DNA from: Mycoplasma sp. ATU-Cv-703
GTDB taxonomy: Bacteria > Bacillota_I > Bacilli_A > Mycoplasmatales > Metamycoplasmataceae
Reading direction: 5' to 3'
DNA length: 64,000 nt
NCBI GenBank assembly: GCA_004011965.1
Contig: RYZV01000001.1
Coordinates: 28,701 to 92,700, forward strand
Both the position numbers and the translations under genes were made by a program. Positions 8,759 through 20,119 of the stretch are shown here, piece after piece. Position 1 is the stretch's first letter, and every line of letters starts with the position of its first letter. Under the pieces are notes generated by a model, which saw only the letters and a program-made list of their open reading frames with translations, made no database searches and was not told where the DNA came from.

Positions 8759-11700
8759 TTAGACAACGCGGTAATAAATTTCCCAAACTTTTTCACCTTT
8801 GTGAACTATTGGAGCTTCTGTTATGTTTATTACGCTAGGTTTTTTTCAATTATGTGTTCTAATTGGAACATTGTAAAACAGCACAGGACGGAATTTTCCA
8901 ACTGCGTAGTATCCGTCTTTTTTTTGCGCTCTTGGGTATTCTTCCCAACTAACTCTTTCAAAAAGAACCGTGATACCTAGTCCAGCTAAGTGGGCGATGA
9001 GTTCAATTCACTCGTCACCAAACTTATGGCTTTGACCTTTTTGGTCGAAGCGATTGCCAATCAAAATATTGTTGAGAGTGTTAGCACGTAAGACGCGTTC
9101 TTTCCGGTCCATGGTGAAGCGGAAATCTGTAAGTTCTAGGACTTGTCGGTAAAAGTATCTTAGAATGGATGGGTTAAAAAACCCATCTGTCTCCTTACCT
9201 TTAGTTAGATTCGGATCCATGGCCTTTTCTTTAGGGCTGCGGTGTACAACGACTTCAATGCGGTGGCAATTACCGCTGCATTCTAACATTTGGGCTCCAA
9301 GTTTGTCTTTGACAAGGCCGGTAAAAAGTCGAAATTTTAGAAAGTCTCGCTCTAAAACTTGTTGCATGTAGTCCGATAAATCGTATGGAAGTTTGACTCC
9401 AAACTCTAGATTTTGGTCAATTAAGTAAAGATTTGACTCGTCTTTGCCTTTTTCGGGAATTCCTCTTTTGTAAGGAAAAACAACCGGAATGTTGTCACTC
9501 GGTGAACTAGCGATCATTTCCAATCCGACCGTGAAAAACATGGTGTTGTGGGAAGGTAGGTAGCGCAGAAATTTAAAGTATAATCGAGCGCTAGCAAATA
9601 GATCTCTGGTGCTTGGATCAGAGTTTTTTCACAAATGTTCGTAGTCAATCGGAACTTTGTTTCACGGTGAGAAATGGTTAAACTTACCAATTTTTTTAAG
9701 TCAACCGGCAACATTGCCTCTCGTTTCGTACCTAAATCAGAGTGTATTTTCACCCTCGTTTTGTCCTCATTCGCCTTGTCGAGCGAATTTGTCAAGTAAA
9801 TCACGCTTTTTATTTTCTCGCAAATATTCGGGGTGAAATTCGGGTAATGATTCGTGCCCGTACATCTCTGAAAGGACTCCGCGTAGATGGCCAAAATCTT
9901 TCGGACCTCGCAGTCCCGAGTAATCAACATCTTTAGCATGGGGAATTTGTTCAGGAAAATCTCACTTCAAAAACTCGTGTTTTTGTAGTTCCTTGGTAAC
10001 GACCTTAATTACATCGTCTTTAGTTTTGAATCCCGTAACTAACTTGAAAAAACTCCTGTGTTGAGCTATAACTTCGCGTGGTTGAAGATTTTCATCGTCC
10101 AACTTACGTTTGTTAAAATAGTCGCTTTCAGGACCTTGAAGACCAGTTAAAAATTGAAAATGAAGGGCAGGCGAGTGGTAACTTTTAGGATCTTGGTTGC
10201 TCTTTCAATCCACGTCTAAAATGATCATTTTGTGGGATCCTATTCGCGGACCATCTTTCAGAACATCACCTAAACCAGTCAATTTTTTAAATTCCGAAAC
10301 GCGCGTCAAACCAGGTTTAGTTTTTTCCAGTGCTTTGATTAGTGAGAGAGCAATTCCCTTGGAACTAGTTTTTAGTGCGTAGTTTATTTGTCCGCTTCAA
10401 TATTCGACCATTTTCTGGAAGTTTTGTTCAAAAGTTTGAAAACCACCAATCACGATCGTGTTTGGCAAAGAAATTTTTTGGTCAACGAAACTGATTAAAG
10501 GTTGAACTCGAATGCTTCCGTTAAAGTAGACATGGTCTGGTCTTTCAACCACTTTGAAAATTAACTTGTAGTCTTTGTCAACGTCAGCAAGTCATTGCCT
10601 AATAAGCGACGCTTTTTTAACTAAATTCAAATCTTCCCAAGCAATTTCCTGACCATTTTGGTAACCAGCATGGTTACCAATAAAATTTATGTTGTTAGAG
10701 GTATTGTCAAAAGCGGGCAACTGCTTAGTTTTTTGCTCAGAGAGTTTGCTAATTTGAGTGTCAAAGTAAAAGTCGCGGAAAAAGTTATGCATCTGACCCG
10801 GTATTAACCGGCGAGCTGCTTCGCGTTCAGAATCATTTCAAAACCCATCTACCTCAATTTTCTTACTTTGCATTTCTCCGCCGCTTGAAACAAGTGCGTT
10901 TAGATGGACTATACCCAACCTATTGTCCACTCCCCGAACCATCAAATCGACTCCAAAAATATCTAGTCTTAAATCAAAAGGTGCTATCCCCAGATCGCGA
11001 TAGTCGTAAATTCGTCCTTCCTCAAAATCGGTCGCTAATTTTCGCTTGAGTTGAGTTGTTAACTGAGCTGGAATCGACTCAATAACATCTCGGATCATTT
11101 TGCCAGCCATTGTCAAAAAACCAGTAACTTCAAAAGTCAGTTTTTGGCTGGCCTGTCCGAAACTAATTTGCAAATCAACTAGTAGCAAATTGTTTGTCAC
11201 CAACGGCTTGACCGAAATTCACTCTAACTTTACCCCATCCAAATCATCGGGCAATCGAATTGAAAATTCATCCAAATTGTTCTTAACGTCTTCGACTGAA
11301 ATTTTTGCAATGTCATACTCGTAAAAAGCGGATTTGTTAGTGATTTTAACCGCTATTTTTCCTTCATCATTTTGAGCGTTGTTAAGTTTGCGGATTGAAT
11401 TTACCTTTTCAACTAATACTTTTTCTTCGTACTGGCTAAGAGTCATCAAATTTTCCAAAGTGTACTTTTTAACCACATGAGAACCGTCTTTGTCCAATTC
11501 TAAAATGAGCGTTAACAAACCTCTATGATCGTCAACTTCATTAACGATCATTTTGTAACCAACTCCTTTTCTTGATGGGTAATCAAGTTCAGGTAAATTC
11601 AAATCGGCAAAAGTTACCAACTGCTTGACTGATCCGACTTGACTAGGCAATCGATCTGCTAGTTTAGCTCTTGATAAGTGTTTGACGAAAATTTCAAAAA

Positions 11701-14700
11701 CTTTTTCCAGCAGTTCTTCTAAAGTTCCGTATCCCTTGACAACTATCTCGCGCGATCGCTGGGCGTGGTCGCTTTTCACAGTCACTAAAATAATCGCTTG
11801 ACCTAGGTTATCGTCTAGTGATTTAAGAGTAACTTTTACTTCAACGTCTTCCCACTGGTTTGTGTTTGGTAGTGGATCTAAACCTAAATCTTGCCAATTA
11901 ACTGAGTTGCCTGGATAAACGCCCAGGGCCCTAGGTAGTCGATCTTTTAAACTAGTTTTGGTACGATTTTCTTCGATTCAAGTCAACAACTGATCAAGTT
12001 GAGGCTCTCGCTTGACACTAACTTTACGAAAACCGTGAAGAGTGATCTGCAACTCTTTCGGCGTCTGAGTGATTTTGCCTCAAACCAAGACTTTGAGTTT
12101 TACTTGACCAAGGTAATCATCAATTGACAAGACCTCTAGTGAGATTTTAGTAAATCATTCGCTTAACTCCTCACTTAAATTGGGTAGACCGAGTTTCTTA
12201 CCAAAGTCACCCTCAAGTATTTGACCAACCTTAACCACTTTGCTTGCTCTTTGGTCAGACAGATAAGTCTTAGACCAATTTTTTCAAACCCAAGCTTTAA
12301 GAAGTTCAAAAGATTCAGTTTCTTTTTCAATTTGTTCACGTTTAACTTGCTGATTAGTTTTAAAACCGCTTACAATAAATTGCTCATCGCGGGTTTTTTG
12401 ATCCATTTTGAGCTCAACTTTAATTTTAATTTCACCGCGTTCATCATCAACCGAGATAATTGTGATTTGAGTTTCAACTTTTTTCCACAACTTGGACGGA
12501 AGTTGCTTTAAACCAAGATCAGAGGTTTTGACTCTATCACCCTTTTGCCCGACCAAGCTAGGTAATTTTTGCATTAGAGTTGTTTTCAAATTATTTTCTC
12601 TGAAATAGTCTAAGAGACTTTTCAAGAAATTATCGGTCGTTAAAAATCCGCTAACTGTGATAACTTTCTCGACTTTTTTACCGTCTTTTTTCGCTTGGAT
12701 CCAAACTTTTACGTTTCCAGTTAAGTCGCTAATCTCAGTAATTTTAAAAACTAACTGAACTCCTTTAGTCAGTTGGTTGGGAGGACTAGTTAGACCTAAC
12801 TTTTCCAAGGAAGTCTCTTCTGCGACTTTAAAGATGTATCCCGCTAATTCATTTGTCAAACTTGTACGGGAATTGGTTTCAAATCAATTTAATAACCTGT
12901 CAAGCTCCGAGGCCACCCGGTCTTCTGTTTTGTAGCCATTAATGGTCACGTCTTGGCTGACCTTGGATTTGCCTCTCTCAAAATGGAATCTAACTTTAAT
13001 GGTGCCTAACGCATCGTCAAAATCAAGAACCACCAATTTTACTTTGGCGTTTTGGAGTTTGTCTTCGGGAATAGTTTGCTTAATGCCCAACTCTTCCAAA
13101 GTAACTTCTTTACCAATTCCTTTGATGGAAGAGGCGATTTGATCACCTAGTGCAGTGCTAGTCTCGTTGATTTCTCTCATGATCCAGTTTTGAAGTTCTT
13201 TTAAATGCCTATCGTTACTTTTATAACCAGTCACCCAAACATATCCAATTTGGGTGTCGCCTGACAAAGAAACCTTAACTTCAACGCGGATCTGACCTAG
13301 GTCATCGTCAACCTTGTCCAACTTAAGTTCTATTTGAGCGTTGTTTTTTTTGTGGTTTGGAACGCCCTCAAGACCTAATTTTTCAAAAGAGACTTTTTGG
13401 TTAACTGAACCAATTTGCGAAGGCAGTAGTTCGCTGAATTTTGAAATAGCAGGACGTTGCTCGATTCAAGAAAGCAAATCTTTCAGGAAATCGCTCTTTG
13501 CTAAAAAACCAGTCACTTTGAGAGTTCCAGATAGACTTTTATTGCCCCGGATAAGTTTAACTTCCAGTTCCATCTGTCCTAGTTCATCGTTAATTTGTAA
13601 AATTGTCAGTTCTATTTTTGCTCCGCGCTTAATTTTGTTGGGAATTTCTTCCAGACCTAATTTTTCAAAAGAGACTTTTTGGTCAACTGAACCAATTTGC
13701 GAAGGTAATTGGTGACTTAACTTTGAACGGTTATTATGTTCCTTAAGGTAAGCAAGTAGAGAGAGTAAATGATTTTGGTTGGACAGAAAGCCAGAGACTA
13801 CTACTTCTTTAGTTTGTCTTTGACCTCTCCGCGAAACTGTGATTTGTAATTTGATCGCGCCTTTTTCATCGTCAGTCTCAATTATTTTTAACTCCCATTT
13901 AATGTTCTTGCTCTTTGGAACAAAAGTAATTCCTAACTTCTCAAAAGTTAGGTTGTTTTGACCTGCAAGTTCAGAAGGCAATTTTGAACTTAGTTTGCTA
14001 GTCAGACCTTGACTAATGATTCGCTGCAAAGTTTCTTCAAGATCTAACTTATTTTTGGTCTGTTCTTCTTCTAAAACTTGCTGATTAGTTTTAAACCCTT
14101 TGATTAACAGCGTGGTTTTTAAACTTACTTTCCCAACTCTAATGTCAACTAAAAGTTCCAAAGTTCCTTGCTCATCATCAAATTCAGAAACACTAAATCT
14201 AATTCTGGTGTCCCCGCTCGTTAACCATTTTGGCAATTTTTCAAGACCTAGAGCGTTTAAGTCGCTACTTCTACTAGAAACAAAATTCAACTTGGCTTCC
14301 GAGGCCAATTGACCAGTTAAGCGCGTTTTGTGACTAAATGTTTTTTCAAAGTAGTCTTTAGCCATTTGAGCTTCAAGACGGTCTTGTTCTTCCTTAGTTT
14401 TAGTTGACTCCAAAAACCCGCTGATTAAAATAGTTTTGCTTCTTTGAAGAGACTTGCCGTTAAATTCAAACAGCAAGTTGATCTTTAATTCAAGTTGCCC
14501 GGATTGGTCACTGGTACGATCGCCTTTGGAAAAACGAACTCTCAAATTCTGTACGGTATTGTCTAGATCTGCAAGTTCGGGAAAATTCCCAATTCCCAGC
14601 CTTTCAAAAAAATTAGGTTGGTCAATATCTTTCAAAAAACTAGAAGCAAGTCTATTGTTGTGAGTAGTTTGTGGCGCTTGGTTAATTTGGTCAAATATTT

Positions 14701-15382
14701 TCTCAACTTTTCGGAAAACAATGCTGAATTCTGGGTCTTCCACTAAGAAACCGCCCACCTTAAGTCTTAAAATGGTTGTAGAACCGCCTAAACTAACTTG
14801 AATTAGAACTTTGATTTCACCAATTCGATCGTTGGCATCGGTAATTTTAACCGAGTGTTTAGCTTGTCTAAAGTTAAAATGGGATTCAATTCCTAAATCA
14901 GCAACTTTGGGAGTCTTGATGTCCCGCAAGAAACTCGCTTTAACTTCTGGAAAACTAGTTTGTAAGTAGTCTGGGCAGTTAGCTTTGATTTCAGAAAGAA
15001 AATCTTCTGCGTTTACTTTTAGAAAACCACTGATTTTAACCCCGGTTTTTTTTAAAATACTGTCAACAGAGTTAGCTTGTTGATAACGGATGTCAACTAC
15101 GATTTCACCCTTTAAATCATCACAAGATTGCACTTCAAAGTAATAACGCTCATCAAAAACTTTTTCAACTCCAAGCTGAGCTGATGAGTAAGACTCTCCC
15201 ACTACAAAGTCAAGTGTCTGAGTCTGATTACGCGTTGTAAGGTAAGAGTTTTTAAGGCCAACAACTTTGTCATCGTCTATTTGGTTTTTTTCTTGGTCTT
15301 GTTCGTCAATGCAAGACAACAACGAAATAACGGGCGAAGTGAGAAGTCCTATGCAAGCGCTGGTTAAAAAAAGTTTTTTCAT
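8759..15382 (-). CDS. giant modular lipoprotein lp1 (Lipoprotein-17-type repeats)
   Basis: 2207-residue predicted surface lipoprotein. I checked the regions around its TGA codons and the frame has no TAA/TAG from ATG 15382 to TAA 8759. The start is set by AAGGA spaced 6 nt upstream. The signal peptide ends at VISLLSC (Cys24 lipidated). The N-terminal module begins with TLDFVVGESYSSAQLG. I then count about 15 repeat units of 90-110 residues, each with LPSQ-x-G, a LGL-type strand, DDxxGxIxV and a closing GFKT/GFL. The C-terminal module runs from about residue 1510 to the end; it includes HLRGVLSEMYG near 1834 and ends with VWEIYY. Function is unknown; it is probably a surface antigen or adhesin. 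Confidence 0.88.
13371..13705 (-). repeat. 53-bp direct repeat, 282-bp spacing, inside lp1
   Basis: Positions 13371-13423 and 13653-13705 differ at one base. The 282-bp offset is 94 codons, one repeat unit, so two neighbouring units share nearly identical DNA while the rest of each unit has diverged. This points to recent unit duplication or conversion within lp1. Confidence 0.8.
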
Positions 15383-15405
15383 TTTCATTCCTTGTGAATG
15401 AAACA

Positions 15406-15411
15406 ATTGTA
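15406..15411 (-). promoter_or_regulatory. -10 box of lp1
   Basis: TACAAT about 24 nt upstream of ATG 15382, followed by a leader carrying AAGGA. It fits the promoter plus short-leader layout of the other array members. Confidence 0.45.
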
Positions 15412-15623
15412 CTACATTTTCTTTAATTTTGAAAAAAGCACAGTCACATAACTACACGTTAGGGACAATAAATATTTATCGGACTTTTTCTATTTTGCTT
15501 AAATTACACTTACGAACTTAAAAAGGTGTCCAAATTATGGTTTTATTTTTGATTGTAGTAACGGATCCAGAATTTACGGACTCAGTAAACCGACGGCTCG
15601 GTCTGTACTCATAGAAAAAGTTA

Positions 15624-18600
15624 CTATTTGATTTTTAACTTGATTACCGTGTCTATCAGTTTTAAATCATTAGCATCGTGCCATTCTTTGTTTTGTTCGT
15701 ATTTGGGTCATTTGTTCGGCTGTCGAAGAGCCGTCTCATCAATAATGTTAATTCGTCCAATCCGAAATCCAACTTTAAAATTCATTATTGAATCATCGTT
15801 GCGATCAACAGATAAAAATCTTAGATAAGGTCTGAGTGAAGCTATTGTTATGTATTGGTCACCAAATAAAATCTCTTTAACGTAAAAATGATAGTAAAGT
15901 TCTGATCAGTTAACTTCAGGAATTTTTGACCAAACAAGATAACGCTCCTGACTAATATTTTTTTGTCATTCACTGACCTGAGTCTCTTTTCTATAATCAA
16001 TTTGATCGTCTAGAGAATCTTTCCCGTACATTTCGCTCAGCACTTCTTTGACATTCAACTTGATCTTTGTTTCCAATAAAACTCCATCTTTAATAAATTC
16101 TTTATTTTTCATAGCTGTTTTGTACATTTTTTCAACAGTATCTACCATTTTGTCGTGGGTAGCAAACCCGGAAAGAATCTTCACAAAACTTCTTTTACCT
16201 CGCGAAAATGCGTCGTAACGATGTTTTCGTGTAATTTCTTCTTCGCCTGGATTCCAAAATTTATTGTTAAATTCAATGTCTTTTGGACTGTTACTTGCTA
16301 ATCCTCATACAAACTCAAACTCGTACTCATCGGAGTTAAAAATGTGGTGCTGTCCGTTGGCTATTGGCTTAGCTAGAATATCCATAAGTCATAATTGGTA
16401 CTTACCAAACTTTTTGTATGTCTCTCTAAAAACTTTGGTCTCTCTAAAATTAATTGTTTTTTCGTTTATTTTAGCAAGTTCTTGGAAAGCATTAATATGA
16501 CCTTGTCTAGGTTCTGAGGCATATTTGTCAACCGGGTAATTATCAAAACCAGGGAGAGCTTCTCGACTATATCCTCGATTAGATATCATTGGAACATGAT
16601 CCAAGAATTGAACCAACGAACCTTCGTAACCTAACTCAATTTTATTGGGAATCTCCTGGCTTATTTTTGCAACCAAAGAGTGAAAATAAAGTTCAAAACT
16701 TTGAAAACCCGAAATGACAACTGGGTCTTCGCTTTTAATCACAAGATCAATGTAACGTAAAACTGGTTTAACCGTGATGGCTCCGTGAAAATTCATGCTA
16801 CTTGGTCTTTCAACAATTTCAAATGTTAATTCGGCATTTTCGTCAAGTTCTCTCACTCAGTTGCGAAGAGCCAAAGTTTTGTTTACTAATTTTAAATCTT
16901 CCAAACTAACTTCAGGTCCCGGCGATCACGCCCAATCATCACCAATAAAGTGATTGATTTGGGTTTGGTCAAACGCGGTCAGTTTTTGGGTATCTTCCTC
17001 TGAAATTTGGCTCAATTTTTCTTTGAAGTAAAAATTTCCAAAGATTTTTTCAATCTCTTGTAAGATCTCTTGACGAGCATTTTTTCTCTTAGCTTCGCTT
17101 CAAAAACCTTCAATAGTTATTCTTTTGTCTCTTACGTAACCTTCGCTGGAAACGATCAACATTACTGTGACTGTGCCCTCAGTATCATTAGTTTTTTCAA
17201 CAACAAATTTAAGGTCAAAAGATTCAAGTTTTTCTAGATCCTCTGTTATGCCCAAGTGCTCAATACCTAGTTGACTAAGATCGTAAGTCTTTCCTGTCTC
17301 AAAATTATTGACTTTTTGTTTGGAAGACTTGGTGGTTAAAGATTTCAGTTTCTCGTCATCAATGAATTTGTCAATCACTCTTTGGGATAATTTTTTAAAA
17401 CCGGTGATTTTAAAACTTAAGGTTTCGCTGGCTTTCCCTCGTCGTATCTCCAATAAAACTCCTAACTGTTCGATGGTGGTTTCTTCTCAGTTGAGACGCC
17501 ACTTTAATTCCACATCGGAATCAAGTTTTAAAGGTAATTTAACGTTGAATTCGCCGGGATTATTTTCAAACTGCTCAGGAGAAATTTCACGCGGGTCTTT
17601 GTCTCACCAATCGGAACGCTTATCAATTGAAACTTCAATATAACTGCTGTTTGAACCAACATTATTTTCTTTACGAATTTGATTGGCTGTTTTTTCAACG
17701 ATTTTATGCGTGGTCATTAAACCGTCCAAAGTAATTTCTCTCACTAACGTTGACCCTTGTTTTTCAAGTTCAAACTTAATGGTAAGTTGACCTTGGTCGT
17801 CGTCAAGATTTGTGATCAACATCTTGATAGAAGTATTTTCTGAATTAGCACGGTTAAGTATCATTTTGATTTTTTTGCCGAATTCATTATTAGCAGCTTG
17901 GTTAACTTGACCAAAATGGCTCGGCAAATATTTATCTCAGTCTTTGTGAGTTTTCAGATGCCTTTCAATAAAATGCATCAGTTCAGCAATCTCTTGGTCC
18001 TGTTTTGTTTTAAAACCTCTCACTCACACTTCCCGATGATTAGTTTCATCACCCAAAGAAACCGTAACCCTTATTTGCAGCCTTCCTTGTTCATCATCAG
18101 CCAAGATGACCTGAATCTTGACAACCGCGCCTTGTTTTTTCTCTTCGGGAATTTCATCTAAACCAAGATCTTCTCACGTGATGTTTTGATTTTCAAATTT
18201 TTGGAAAATGTCTTTGGCTCATTTTTGTCCAAGTTTTGATTTTGCTAGTAAGTGCTGGTTTTTGATGTAGTTCAGCAGTCCATCTAAATGCTTCAAACTA
18301 GACTTGAATCCGTGGATAACTATCTCTTGCTCTTTGGTTAACCCTCGCAACTTAACTTCTACCTTGACAGTGATCTGACCTTGCTTGTCGTCCACCTCAA
18401 TCAGTGTTAAAGTCACTTGAGCGTCTCGCTGTTTTTGCTTAGACAAAGTTGAAAGTCCTAGTTTTTCAAAAGTAAGTTCGCTCTCAAGGCCAGCAATTCG
18501 AGAAGGAAGTTCATTTTCAAAACGAGTTTTGGTGTGATTTTTTTGGATGTGAGCTAAAAGCTCTGTTAAGAATTTATTTGCTTGATCTTTTTCCTGCTTA

Positions 18601-19895
18601 TCTTGAAGAGATGTTTTAAACCCTTGAATCTTAATTTCAGTCTCTAACTCAACTCGTCCAACTTTGATCGAAACTAGGATGAGCAAAGTGCCCTGGTCGT
18701 TATTTGTGCTTTTAATTTCAAAGGTAAGTCTAGCGTCATCAACTAACTGACTTGGCAAACTTTGTAATCCTAGATCTTGCAAACTACCACGAAAGTCTTG
18801 TTTAACTTCCGAAGGCAACTTGTCTTTCAATTCGCTCGTCTTATCCAACTCATTGTTTAGGTAATCCTTAATTTTTTGGACTTTTATTTGATCTTGTTTT
18901 TGCTTTTCTGGGTCAAGTTTTAGAAAACCGGTAATGAAAACGAGTTTAGACTCGGTGTAACCTTTGTATTCTTCTTCTGGTAAATCAAGAGCAATATTAA
19001 GCCGAATTGAACCCGCCATATCGTTATGCCTTACATTTTTGAAAGAAAGTTTCACCTCATGTTTTGCCAAGTCGTTATATTCAGGAAATTCACCAATTCC
19101 GAGTTGGTCCCAAAAATCAGCATCTGCCTTCCTTTGGACAATTTCGGAGGGGAATTTGCCAGAGTGTTCAGTTTGGTAAGAGTCGCTAATTTTCTTAAGC
19201 ACCTGCTGCATAAACTTGACACGTTGACTTAGTTCTGGATCGTCAGCCAAAAAACCTTCAATTACGAAGGTAGTAGCAACTTTTTTGTTGCCAAGAATAA
19301 TGGTGATCAAAACATTCAGTCGACCAAGTTTATCATCAGATTTTTTGATTTGAATTTGATGCTCGGCTTGACGGAAATTAAAATGGTGGTCAATGCCTAA
19401 ATCCGCAGCTTTGTAAATGGTTTTTGTGTCTAACTCACTCGGTTTTTGATCGCTAATTAGGGCGGTTTCAAACATTCCTTGCTTAGTGATTTGGGTGCGG
19501 ATTTGGTTAATAAAATTAACCGCATTAATCTTTTTAAAACCGATAATCTTTACGCCGCGCTTAATAATTGAACTGCTGCCATCAACTGATATGCGGTGTA
19601 TGTCAACTACGATTTCACCAGCCAAATCATCATATTGTTGCACCTCAAACTCGTGCTGGTCACTAAAAATTTTTTCAAGCCCTATTTCGTTGGCTGAATA
19701 ACGTGTTGCTAATTCAAATTCAAGTGTTTCGGTCTGGTTGAGCGTAGTTCGGTAAGAACCTTTAGGATTAATCTGGTCATCATCTTTTTCTCTCTGCTCT
19801 TGGCCAGTATTACCGATGCAATTTACCAACGAAGCAACTGGTAAAGTAACCACGCCTAACAAGGCGGCGGTTAAAAGAAAAGTCTTTTTTCTCAT
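15624..19895 (-). CDS. modular lipoprotein lp2, truncated C-terminal module
   Basis: 1423-residue lipoprotein of the array family; ATG 19895 has AGGGG upstream. The signal peptide ends at VASLVNC (Cys26). The N-terminal module (TLEFELATRYSANEIG) is followed by about nine repeat units. The C-terminal module starts near residue 930, with a divergent signature NVKEVLSEMYGKDSL near 1285. It stops after the PYLRF ... MNFKVGFR stretch, roughly 200 residues short of its paralogues, and lacks the FEKI ... FRPxL ... segment. Two consecutive stop codons (TAG TAA) close the frame. It is intact as a reading frame but shortened within a conserved module. Function unknown. Confidence 0.86.
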
Positions 19896-19928
19896 TTTTT
19901 ATCCCCTAATTTAGTTTTAATTGTCTAA

Positions 19929-19934
19929 ATTTTA
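19929..19934 (-). promoter_or_regulatory. extended -10 box of lp2
   Basis: TGCTAAAAT (TGn-extended -10) about 34 nt upstream of the lp2 ATG, with AGGGGA in the leader. Confidence 0.5.
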
Positions 19935-20119
19935 GCAGATTAAACCTGAAAAACTGACTTGTAAAACAATTTTCAATCAATTTGACGGATTGGACTCATG
20001 TTTTGTCATAAATAAAGAATATTCTCGCTAAATCTGTCTGCGCGACCCACTTGTTAAGTTCAAAACCGAAAAACAAAGAAACATTCTAGAGTCAATTGTT
20101 TAAAAAGCGAGGCGAAGTT

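Noticed and set aside
9514-9939. 141-aa minus-strand open frame overlapping lp1
   Set aside because: It is in a different frame from lp1. The lp1 frame is open there with family motifs (HLRGVLSEMYG, LYFKFLRY), so this is a shadow.
15583-15606. Hairpin-like ACCGA/TCGGT after lp2 as a terminator
   Set aside because: Only a 5-bp stem with no T-run on the minus strand.
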